Shown piece by piece: positions 37,873-44,714 of a DNA stretch of 64,000 nt. The DNA comes from Bacillus wiedmannii (lineage in GTDB: Bacteria > Bacillota > Bacilli > Bacillales > Bacillaceae_G). Made by a program: the position numbers and the translations under genes. Within the stretch, counting starts at the first letter, position 1. Every line of letters starts with the position of its first letter. The DNA lies in assembly GCF_001583695.1 (NCBI RefSeq), contig NZ_LOBC01000011.1:1-64000 (forward strand), in the 5' to 3' direction. Under the pieces are notes generated by a model. The model did no database searches. It was not told the DNA's origin and saw nothing but the letters and a program-made list of their open reading frames with translations.

Positions 37873-38027
37873 GTCTTGCCCACCTCGTTATATACTATCC
37901 TTAGTATATATGTCTTTTGCAACAAAGTTAACCATTTTCGCGCGAAATTCATTTCCTTCATTATATTACCTGTACCTCCATATGCAATCAGAACAAATAA
38001 AAAGCAAAGTTGAAGGGGAGCGATCAC

Positions 38028-38168
38028 ATGTATTTCGGAAGCAAAGGTTGGTATGTAAAAGAACTTAAAAAATTAGGTATCCGTACTTATGAAGGTAAAA
38101 AACTAGAATCGTATCGTACGCATGTGTTATCTAGTTTACTTGAGAGAATGAAGAAAGCTTCGGCTTAA
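38028..38168 (+). CDS. DUF2639 family small protein (YflJ-like)
   Basis: A 46-residue protein (MYFGSKGWYVKELKKLGIRT, then EGKKLESYRTHVL). The FGSKGWYVxELKKxGI and KLESYRTHV blocks are those of DUF2639/YflJ. The ribosome site GGGGAG precedes the ATG. The gene has its own terminator. Confidence 0.82.
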   Translation: MYFGSKGWYVKELKKLGIRTYEGKKLESYRTHVLSSLLERMKKASA

Positions 38169-38175
38169 TAGGTTT

Positions 38176-38203
38176 AGGAAGCAACTACGGTTGCTTCCTT
38201 TTT
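38176..38203 (+). terminator. Terminator of the DUF2639 gene
   Basis: AGGAAGCAA and TTGCTTCCT stem, loop CTACGG, then TTTT. Confidence 0.9.
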
Positions 38204-38234
38204 ATTTAATAAATAAAAAGGAAATCATAATACC

Positions 38235-38630
38235 TTATTCTACCTCTATCGTTATACCCCCTTGATAGAAACCACCCGTTATCAACTGAATCTCTATTAC
38301 CAAATACTCTTCCAAATAATCATTCGTATATATTTTAAATTCGCCAAACTTATTAACCCGCCCACTTCCAACAAGCATATCACCACTCGTTATGACAATG
38401 ATTGAATAAGGCTCTGCACAGCCCGATACATAATTAGCACCATATTTCACAAAACCTATCTTTATTTCCTTATGAACTTTAGTAACTGAATCTATACATT
38501 TCTTATTACGCAACTTATCCTCTCTCTCTTCAGCCCTCGAAAGCACTCGATTCCTGCTAACCTTTTCTGAAGAGAAAGCAACATTTCCAAGCCAATTAAA
38601 CTTATCAAATTTAGTAATAGGTAGAAACAT
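38235..38630 (-). CDS. Hypothetical protein with C-terminal beta domain
   Basis: A 131-residue protein. The N-terminal half is basic and helical (SRNRVLSRAEEREDKLRNKK). The C-terminal half looks like a small beta-sandwich (VKYGANYVSGCAEPYSIIVI, then GSGRVNKFGEFKIYTNDYLE), as in carboxypeptidase-regulatory-like domains. No signal peptide is seen. The role is unknown. Confidence 0.5.
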   Translation of the reverse strand: MFLPITKFDKFNWLGNVAFSSEKVSRNRVLSRAEEREDKLRNKKCIDSVTKVHKEIKIGFVKYGANYVSGCAEPYSIIVITSGDMLVGSGRVNKFGEFKIYTNDYLEEYLVIEIQLITGGFYQGGITIEVE

Positions 38631-38700
38631 CTACGTTAACTCCCCCATTCTTCCAACACGTTCAAGGTTGCGATAAAAGAAAACAGTTTTACTTTTTCAT

Positions 38701-39135
38701 TCAATTTCGCACTGTTAATTTGTATTGAACACATAGAATACTGTTTTTTACCCCAGATGCTATGAAAACACTACACAAAAGGAACCACACTCCATTCAAT
38801 ATAAATCCGCCTTCAAATATGTTAATAATAATTATGTTGCCAATGATTAAGAGAATCCATGAAATAGAATACTGTTTTCCATTTGTAATATATAAAATTT
38901 TATCCTTATTACAGGCTATAATTCCCCCACCTTGCCAAACACCAATAGCAAAAGAAAAAAGCGTAACTGCCAGTAACTCTGCTTGTAAATCTCTAGTCAT
39001 TGGTTGCGGCGCCGTATAAGTAATAATCCCTATCATCATGAGAAAAGTAATAATATGTATCCAGTTTAATTTTGTTTGTTTGCTTTGCAGCCAAATAAAG
39101 AAAATTACTACAGAAATTAAAAACAAAGTTGCCAT
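38701..39135 (-). CDS. Four-helix membrane protein
   Basis: A 144-residue protein with about four to five hydrophobic helices (MATLFLISVVIFFIWLQSKQ, then IHIITFLMMIGIITYTA, LAVTLFSFAIGVWQGGGIIA and SWILLIIGNIIIINIF). The layout resembles CcdC/DUF1453-type proteins, but the match is not certain. It lies downstream on the same strand of the NarL-type system, separated by other sequence. Confidence 0.6.
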   Translation of the reverse strand: MATLFLISVVIFFIWLQSKQTKLNWIHIITFLMMIGIITYTAPQPMTRDLQAELLAVTLFSFAIGVWQGGGIIACNKDKILYITNGKQYSISWILLIIGNIIIINIFEGGFILNGVWFLLCSVFIASGVKNSILCVQYKLTVRN

Positions 39136-39243
39136 TTAATTATTCTTCTTCCTTTCCCACATTAAAAACGTCTGTGTAATGCAATTAGAGCGTTCTTAAA
39201 TCTCTCATACTTTCTAAAGCATAACATGAGAAAGAAATAAAAA

Positions 39244-39285
39244 AATCGTACAAAAGGGCAAGCCTATAATGTACGATTGGGCATA
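39244..39285 (-). terminator. Terminator of the NarL-type two-component operon
   Basis: AATCGTACA and TGTACGATT stem with T run on the minus strand, directly after the regulator stop. Confidence 0.8.
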
Positions 39286-39294
39286 TATAATGTT

Positions 39295-39939
39295 TTAAAA
39301 ATGAATTAATTTCCTTTCAATAGATACAGCTACTGCTTCTGACCTTGAATTAACACCTAATTTATTGTATATATTTGTTAAATACGCTTTTACCGTTCGC
39401 TCAGCTATTCCCATATCGAATGCAATTTCTTTATTCTTATTTCCACGCGCAATAGCTTTCAACACAAACAATTCTTTTTCTGTTAAGTTATTTTCTTCAA
39501 CCATATTAGCATGTATTTCTTTCCTTTTATAATTCACTATCTTTTCCATAATATTGGGTTGTAGTAATATCTCACCTCGAATAGCCGCTTCCAATGTTCG
39601 AAACAAATTCTCACGATCCGTATCTTTTAGCAAATATCCTTTTGCTCCTAGCTCAATTCCCTTTAACATTAATTCATCTTCGTTATAAGTAGTTAATATA
39701 ATAATCGGCGTATGATTTTGTTTTTTATTTAAAGCTTCAATTGTTTCTAAACCACTCATTTTAGGCATATTTAAATCCATTAAAATAACATCAGGTTCCT
39801 TTTTTTCTATGAAAGAAAGGGCTTCTTCTCCGTTTGCAGCCTCACCTATAATTTGAAATGAATCACTCGTTTCTAATATTAATTTCAGACCTTCTCTTAC
39901 AACGAAATGATCATCCACAATTAATACGTTATACTTCAT
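39295..39939 (-). CDS. NarL/LuxR-family response regulator
   Basis: About 214 residues. The receiver has VDDH and the phospho-acceptor in VILMDLNMPKMSG, ILTTYNED and LLKDT. The C-terminal LuxR helix-turn-helix is LTEKELFVLKAIARGNKNKE through AERTVKAYLTNIYNKLGV. The start at 39939 follows GAAGGAG; a start 15 bases earlier overlaps that site. It overlaps the kinase gene by 11 bases. A likely target is the divergent peptide gene at 41387. Confidence 0.85.
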   Translation of the reverse strand: MKYNVLIVDDHFVVREGLKLILETSDSFQIIGEAANGEEALSFIEKKEPDVILMDLNMPKMSGLETIEALNKKQNHTPIIILTTYNEDELMLKGIELGAKGYLLKDTDRENLFRTLEAAIRGEILLQPNIMEKIVNYKRKEIHANMVEENNLTEKELFVLKAIARGNKNKEIAFDMGIAERTVKAYLTNIYNKLGVNSRSEAVAVSIERKLIHF

Positions 39940-41146
39940 GGCTATCTCCTTCATTATTGATAGGTACTTGAATATACACTTTCGTACCCTTCATCTTTTC
40001 ACTCAATATATGTATTTCTCCATTCATCAATCGAACACGCTCATTTAAGCCAATTAAGCCGTAATGTCCAGGACTCTTACCGATATCTCCAGTGTCAAAA
40101 CCAATTCCATTATCTTCAACTTCAATAGTAAGTTTTTCAAGATCATCGATATATTCAACTTTTAAATTTACCTCTGTTGCCTGCGAATGTTTTGCGATAT
40201 TCGTTAAACATTCACTAATTACATATAAACAATGTTCCTTTACTAAGCTTGAAATATGCGGAGGGCTTTGAATAGTAAATCTCACGTGTATAGACGTAGC
40301 CTCAGAAAAACGTTGAACTTCTTCCTCTACTGCTTTATTAAATGAATTGGTAGTATGACGCAAATCATCAATAACCAGCCTTGCATCATGTAAAGTTTGT
40401 CTCGCTCTTATCATAGTTTGTTTCATAATCTCTTGAGATCGCACTGTATTCCCTTTTTGCATATGGGCATCTATTGCTTCCAATTGCATAATTAAGCTCG
40501 CTACACCTTGCGCTAACGTATCATGTAAATCTCTTGCCATTCGCTGTCTTTCATTAGCTAATGTCAATTCTTCTACTCTCATATATGCAGACTCTAACTC
40601 TTGAAGGTAGCTCTGTATACGATTCCGTGCATCATATTGCTGCTTATTAATATAAGAAAAAGGAATAATAATTGCTAACACTAACAGAAACATAGAGATA
40701 AGAATAGCTAATTTATTCACACCATAATTTATACTAATTGCAGTACAAAATATTGCATACATAAGAGTAAAAACTGCTATTACTTTAAATATATTGTGAT
40801 AAACATATAGACTTTGGGCAATTAAAATAGGGGTTAATCCAACAAAAATTGCTATCGAAGCATTTGATGCAATGAATGCTGCCAAAAACACAATGAACAG
40901 TTGTACAAAAAAGAAATATAACAATTGCCTATTCCTTAATGAACTAGCATACCAATGAAAAACAGTATGAATAACAATGACCATTGTAAAGAAGAAATTA
41001 TCCATCGAGAGAATATTATTACGAAATTCTAAAAGCAATGAAGCTATATATACGAGTGTAATCCATAAAACAATAAACCTTCTCGGAATAAATACCGCTT
41101 CCAATACATTTTTATCCAAATCAATATTTGAATTTATTTTTTTCAT
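39929..41146 (-). CDS. Sensor histidine kinase, HisKA_3 (DesK/NarX-like)
   Basis: A 405-residue kinase. About six N-terminal membrane helices (residues 25-170) have almost no extracellular loops, suggesting an intramembrane sensor. The HisKA_3 dimerisation site is RQRMARDLHDTLAQGV. The ATPase domain has DNGIGFD and GHYGLIGLNERV. Intramembrane kinases of this class usually sense membrane-active peptides or lipid state, which fits a gene for an amphipathic peptide encoded divergently 240 bp away. Confidence 0.83.
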   Translation of the reverse strand: MKKINSNIDLDKNVLEAVFIPRRFIVLWITLVYIASLLLEFRNNILSMDNFFFTMVIVIHTVFHWYASSLRNRQLLYFFFVQLFIVFLAAFIASNASIAIFVGLTPILIAQSLYVYHNIFKVIAVFTLMYAIFCTAISINYGVNKLAILISMFLLVLAIIIPFSYINKQQYDARNRIQSYLQELESAYMRVEELTLANERQRMARDLHDTLAQGVASLIMQLEAIDAHMQKGNTVRSQEIMKQTMIRARQTLHDARLVIDDLRHTTNSFNKAVEEEVQRFSEATSIHVRFTIQSPPHISSLVKEHCLYVISECLTNIAKHSQATEVNLKVEYIDDLEKLTIEVEDNGIGFDTGDIGKSPGHYGLIGLNERVRLMNGEIHILSEKMKGTKVYIQVPINNEGDSHEV

Positions 41147-41192
41147 ATTCGACCTCCACCATTATATTATACAAGATGCAGCTTACATTTTG

Positions 41193-41244
41193 ATAAAGTG
41201 AAGGCTTTTACATGCAGCCCGCCCCCCACAAATAGCAGGATAAG
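41193..41244. repeat. Possible bcr1 deletion remnant
   Basis: ATAAAGTGAAGG at the left and TAGCAGGATAAG at the right match bcr1 outer ends, with a C-rich centre of about 30 bp. It is short, so the assignment is tentative. Confidence 0.4.
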
Positions 41245-41318
41245 TTACTGATTCCTCTTCATCCTCATTACCAAATATAAATATGAAATATTGCATATCG
41301 AAATGCATCGATATTTAC

Positions 41319-41336
41319 GTAAGCGCTTACTATAAT
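41319..41336 (+). promoter_or_regulatory. cre-like palindrome abutting a -10 box
   Basis: GTAAGCGCTTAC (41319-41330) fits the core of the CcpA cre consensus and is immediately followed by TATAAT (41331-41336). The -35 at 41308 is poor. It lies 50 bp before the peptide start and suggests catabolite repression and/or activator dependence. Confidence 0.6.
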
Positions 41337-41386
41337 GATGGTATAAAGATTCATTACATCTTACCATTAAAAAAGGAGGCAATCAT

Positions 41387-41467
41387 ATGGAAATCGCAAT
41401 GGCAGTTTTAAAATTTGTAGGTGGAGTAATTCCATTAGTTCAAGAGCTTTTAAAAGCATTCATGTAA
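41387..41467 (+). CDS. 26-residue amphipathic peptide, PSM/leaderless-bacteriocin-like
   Basis: A short ORF with a strong AAAGGAGG site seven bases before the ATG. The product is MEIAMAVLKFVGGVIPLVQE then LLKAFM, with no leader or Cys. It has an amphipathic helical pattern, two Lys and two Glu, and a Gly-Gly/Pro kink. In size and composition it resembles delta-toxin-like phenol-soluble modulins and leaderless bacteriocins, although the sequence is not one I can name. It has its own promoter and a 13-bp hairpin downstream, and is divergent from an intramembrane kinase system. Confidence 0.7.
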   Translation: MEIAMAVLKFVGGVIPLVQELLKAFM

Positions 41468-41503
41468 GGTTATCATTCAGCAATCATTTATAAGAATTCT
41501 CAT

Positions 41504-41550
41504 ACAAATGATCTGTATTTCAAAAACAAATTGATACACAGATCATTTGT
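41504..41550 (+). terminator. Hairpin downstream of the peptide gene
   Basis: ACAAATGATCTGT and ACAGATCATTTGT form a perfect 13-bp stem with a 21-base loop. No T run follows, so it may stabilise the short mRNA rather than terminate it. Confidence 0.65.
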
Positions 41551-41618
41551 GTGAGAAGACTTTATACGAGAACTATGTAACCTAGCAGAACAATAATGAT
41601 GCATCTATCTCAAGTTGG

Positions 41619-41646
41619 AAAAAGACGCTCACAAAAGCGTCTTTTT
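41619..41646 (+). terminator. Rho-independent terminator
   Basis: AAAAGACGCT and AGCGTCTTTTT stem with T run. It is likely the true end of the peptide transcript. The rest of 41551-41793 shows no gene. Confidence 0.85.
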
Positions 41647-41793
41647 CTTATATTACTATGTATTCAGGAGAAATCGATTTTATCAAATGGATAAACGACG
41701 ACTTTCTGTTCCCCTTTATTTTTTACTAATGAAATAACCACCCAAACCAAAAATGCTATAATAAACCCAATCAAACTAAGGGGCACATTCATC

Positions 41794-42264
41794 TTGCACG
41801 GAAAACACATTCAATTTCACAAGTTTGGCAACCCAAAAGATGTATTACAAGTGGAATATAAAAATATAGAACCATTAAAAGAGAATGAAGTTCTCGTTCG
41901 TATGTTAGTTAGACCAATTAATCCATCTGACTTAATTCCTGTTACCGGAGCGTATGCCCATAGAATTCCGTTACCTAACATACCTGGTTATGAAGGCGTT
42001 GGTATTGTAGTATATGTGATTGGAAGGCTTAAAAATAAATATGACAACGGCACATTAGGTAAGAAAAAATCAAAAAACGCTCAAGTGTTACTAGATAGTT
42101 TAATACCAATTGGAATGCTCCTTGGCTGTATAATCGGTTTGATTTTCGGCATGTTTTTCCCAGATTATTCACTTCTTGCAGTGAGTTTAGGAGCTGCAAT
42201 TGGCTATTTATTTGGCTTTTTTGCTTATGAATTTTATAGCAAGGCAGGAAACAATTATTCATAA
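41794..42264 (+). pseudogene. Chimeric ORF: quinone-oxidoreductase N-terminus fused to a small membrane protein
   Basis: Residues 1-72 are the N-terminal GroES-like part of a zinc-type/quinone oxidoreductase (VLQVEYKNIEPLKENEVLVR, then NIPGYEGVGIV), with the NADP-binding and catalytic parts missing. From about residue 75 the text changes to a different protein: a basic segment (GRLKNKYDNGTLGKKKSKNA) and two membrane helices (LLGCIIGLIFGMFFPDY and AVSLGAAIGYLFGFFAYEFY). The join near 42010 is in frame. A deletion between two neighbouring genes is the simplest explanation; the membrane part may still be functional. Confidence 0.7.
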
Positions 42265-42308
42265 TCCAAGAACAGAAGCGACCTTGGAATAAGCAAGGAC
42301 AAAAAAAT

Positions 42309-42334
42309 CCCCTCAAAGCATAAGCTTCGAGGGG
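42309..42334. terminator. Bidirectional terminator
   Basis: CCCCTCAAAGC and GCTTCGAGGGG stem with A run upstream, mainly serving the minus-strand YbjQ gene. A near-identical hairpin occurs at 60027-60060. Confidence 0.8.
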
Positions 42335-42354
42335 TGAGCCTGTTGTTTATTTAC

Positions 42355-42666
42355 TTATATACGTACAGCTGTACCACTTACAGCAACCATTAACATTCCA
42401 TCACGAACTACTTCGTAATCTACGTCAATACCAACGATAGCGTTCGCACCTTTTTGTTTTGCAAGTTCTTTCATTTCATCCATTGCGATATCACGAGCTT
42501 CTTTTAGCTTGCTTTCGTAAGAACCAGCACGACCACCGACAACATCACGAACAGAAGCGAATAAGTCGCGAACAATATTTGCACCCATAATAGCTTCACC
42601 ATTTACAATATCGATATACTCAATAATTTCTTTACCTTGAATTCCAGACGTTGTTGTTACAATCAT
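42355..42666 (-). CDS. YbjQ family (UPF0145/DUF74) protein
   Basis: A 103-residue protein of the YbjQ/heavy-metal-binding-like family: [48 protein letters not shown] and [14 protein letters not shown] are family blocks. Members form pentamers and their function is unclear. The start is the ATG nine bases after AGGAGA; a GTG directly at that site is less likely. Confidence 0.88.
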   Translation of the reverse strand: MIVTTTSGIQGKEIIEYIDIVNGEAIMGANIVRDLFASVRDVVGGRAGSYESKLKEARDIAMDEMKELAKQKGANAIVGIDVDYEVVRDGMLMVAVSGTAVRI

Positions 42667-42808
42667 GACTGACACTCTCCTAATAAGTTGTAGTTTTAAT
42701 TAGCTTTCTTATGTCTTTATTATGACATGGAAAAAGTAACTAATCTATTGAATTACCTTACAGGAATGTGACAGTTTTGTAAGAATAAAACGCGCATTAT
42801 GTTTAATT

Positions 42809-43012
42809 TTAATAAAGCGCTTTAATATTGGGATACATAAAAGATTCTCTATTTTCTTTCCAGTCCTTTTCTACTTCTTTAAAAGTTGGTCGTCCTAATT
42901 CTTCATTGTTTTTCTGTTTACGAAACCATTTCTTCACATACTTCTCTCCATTTTGATTTTGAACTGTACAAAGGAAACCATTACTACTATCCTTTACTAT
43001 TTTTACAATCAC
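42809..43012 (-). CDS. Hypothetical protein, 67 residues
   Basis: A small basic protein (VIVKIVKDSSNGFLCTVQNQ, later GRPTFKEVEKDWKENRESF). GTG 43012 lies eight bases after GGAAGGGG; a TTG at 43036 would lie inside the adjacent bcr1 end. A bcr1 copy is inserted directly upstream of the ribosome site, so the gene's transcript probably begins in or beyond the repeat. Confidence 0.55.
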   Translation of the reverse strand: MIVKIVKDSSNGFLCTVQNQNGEKYVKKWFRKQKNNEELGRPTFKEVEKDWKENRESFMYPNIKALY

Positions 43013-43035
43013 GAAAAGACACCCCTTCCTTTTCA

Positions 43036-43184
43036 ATAAAGTGAAACTTTAATCAGTGGGGGGCATCCCCACTGATTATTAGTTGAACCAATCGGGCTTT
43101 TACGGGCAGTTGATCCCCGCCTAACTTCTTTGTTTTCACTGAATTTTGAGGTGGGGGTCTTACTGCCCGTTAATGCGGGATAAC
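43036..43184 (-). repeat. bcr1 repeat, full length
   Basis: It is read on the minus strand from TTATCCCGC through TTAACGGGCAGTAAGACCCC, CTCAAAATTCAGTGAAAAC, TTAGGCGGGGATC, CTGCCCGTAAAAGCCCGATT and CAGTGGGGATGCCCC to TTTCACTTTAT. It matches the known B. cereus bcr1 element along its whole length. Confidence 0.88.
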
Positions 43185-43321
43185 AGAATAGAACTTGATC
43201 TTTTACTATAAGCCCTTCCTCTCTTATAGTCATACGACTCCTCGGCCGCGCCAAAGTTGTAAGATCAAAAAACGATATTCACTATGTTTACATTTTGCAT
43301 AATTGATATGTGAAGTAAATA

Positions 43322-43852
43322 TTATTTAAAGAAATCAGAGTTATAAGCATTATGCTTATCAAATATTTTATAAATTTCTAACTTATCATCTAATTTTGCA
43401 TCTACTAAAATTAATATATTTCCATCGTAAATGTATTCTTCATATTTCTTAGCGTGTTCTTCAGGAATTCCTAATCCGATAAATGCTCCTATTAAACTTC
43501 CAGCTCCTCCGCCAATACCGGCTCCTCCAATAGCTGCTGCAATAGGTCCCGCTGCTACGATTGGACCCATTCCAGAAACGGCAAGTATACCAAGACCTGT
43601 TAATAAACCACCGAGTCCGCCTGCTACTCCTCCTGCCACAAGCCCTGTCGCTGAAAAGATATCCGCTTTATGTGCAGTTTCATGATTCACTTTTTTACCC
43701 GATTTTTCTTCCAGATGTTCAATTTCCTTTTGATCCTTCGCAATAGCTGAAATATTATCCGCCGAGTATCCTTTATCATTTAATTCATTAATAACACATG
43801 CCGCATCATCAATTGTTCTAAAAACACCTACTATTTTTCTATCTACATCCAT
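43322..43852 (-). CDS. YflT-domain general stress protein with glycine-rich membrane segment
   Basis: A 176-residue protein. The N-terminal YflT/general-stress-17M-type domain (KIVGVFRTIDDAACVINELN, then GYSADNISAIAKD) is followed by a long Gly/Ala-rich hydrophobic region (GLVAGGVAGGLGGLLTGLGI and onward) of the glycine-zipper type and a C-terminal acidic YEEYIYDGNILILV. TAGGAGG precedes the ATG. It follows a 46-residue gene behind a sigma-B promoter at 44131-44155. Confidence 0.8.
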   Translation of the reverse strand: MDVDRKIVGVFRTIDDAACVINELNDKGYSADNISAIAKDQKEIEHLEEKSGKKVNHETAHKADIFSATGLVAGGVAGGLGGLLTGLGILAVSGMGPIVAAGPIAAAIGGAGIGGGAGSLIGAFIGLGIPEEHAKKYEEYIYDGNILILVDAKLDDKLEIYKIFDKHNAYNSDFFK

Positions 43853-43894
43853 AACTATTAACCTCCTAAAGTTTTATATAATGTATCTTTATCT

Positions 43895-44035
43895 TTATCT
43901 TTCTTCATTTCTGTATACACTAATCTTCTTATTAACATAACCATTTACGAAAAAAGCGAATAGTAAAAGGATTACAAGCGAACTACTTAACAAGTAAATT
44001 AAATCAAATGTAATATCAATCATCATTTCATTCAT
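43895..44035 (-). CDS. Single-pass membrane micropeptide, 46 residues, in a sigma-B unit
   Basis: The product starts MNEMMIDITFDLIYLLSSSL, continues through a hydrophobic helix (VILLLFAFFVNGYV) and ends in a basic tail (NKKISVYRNEER). An AAGGAGT site lies 10 bases before the ATG. It is the first gene after the sigma-B promoter and is followed 42 bp later by the YflT-domain gene, so a stress role is inferred. Confidence 0.65.
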   Translation of the reverse strand: MNEMMIDITFDLIYLLSSSLVILLLFAFFVNGYVNKKISVYRNEER

Positions 44036-44130
44036 GTATACCAGACTCCTTTTTATTTAAAGTAAAAGTATATTTTTATAGACTAGAAATCTTATAATTC
44101 ATCTTCAGTCAATCTCTTTGTAGTATATGT

Positions 44131-44155
44131 ATACCCTTCGTAACGCTTTCTAAAC
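44131..44155 (-). promoter_or_regulatory. Sigma-B promoter, minus strand
   Basis: GTTTAG and GGGTAT are separated by 13 bp on the minus strand. It would drive the 46-residue micropeptide and the YflT-domain gene. Confidence 0.8.
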
Positions 44156-44191
44156 GTAAAAAACTATAATTATATTTTTTTACGTTTATAT

Positions 44192-44216
44192 GTTTAACAT
44201 TTTTTAAAACGGGTAT
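44192..44216 (+). promoter_or_regulatory. Sigma-B promoter, plus strand
   Basis: GTTTAA and GGGTAT with a 13-bp spacer, 42 bp before the HPr-like start. It is divergent from the sigma-B promoter at 44131. Confidence 0.85.
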
Positions 44217-44257
44217 GTTTATATTGTTATGCTTACTATATGGAAAGGAATATTTCG

Positions 44258-44509
44258 ATGAATGCAATCCAATCTACTACTATTCTTTATAATGAAACAC
44301 CTACAATAACGCAGATTCATCATTTTTATGCTTTAATGACAACATTTCAAACGAATGTATTTATAAGTAAACATGGAACACTTACTTCTATTAAAAACTT
44401 AAGCACATTAGTATCCTTTTTCCTTACTGTAAAAAAGAGAGAGCTTGTATTATTTATCTTTGAAGGAATAGATGCAAAAAAAGCTTTAAGAACACTCTTT
44501 CCTTCTTAA
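44258..44509 (+). CDS. HPr-like protein lacking the phosphorylatable histidine
   Basis: An 83-residue protein with HPr-like length and pattern (beta strand IQSTTILYN, helix THFYALMTTF-like, NVFISKHG, then TSIKNLSTLVSFFL). The catalytic GxHARPA of true HPr is absent and the sequence at the place of the Ser46 region is diverged. It is therefore unlikely to act in PTS phosphotransfer and may bind a partner. The start ATG 44258 follows GGAAAGG; the ORF's first ATG overlaps that site. It is driven by a sigma-B promoter. Confidence 0.6.
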   Translation: MNAIQSTTILYNETPTITQIHHFYALMTTFQTNVFISKHGTLTSIKNLSTLVSFFLTVKKRELVLFIFEGIDAKKALRTLFPS

Positions 44510-44595
44510 AAGTTATATGATCCCCCTATTCCCTCGATTGTTACTTTTCATATATAGTTTTATATTTCAAAATGATTTCCTCTATGAAAAATGAG

Positions 44596-44615
44596 CCCCC
44601 TAATACAATAGGGGG
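44596..44615 (+). terminator. Terminator of the HPr-like gene
   Basis: CCCCCTA pairs with TAGGGGG, followed by a weak T-rich tract. Confidence 0.7.
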
Positions 44616-44714
44616 ATTTCTAGTTTGGCCTTATGAAAACTGATATAATATATATTACGTTTTTCATTCTTTACAATAGAAAACTTTGAATAACCTTGAA
44701 GGTAGGAATTTTTA

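Noticed and set aside
43033-43254. A 73-codon minus-strand ORF
   Set aside because: It runs through the full bcr1 repeat, has no ribosome site and no protein-like composition.
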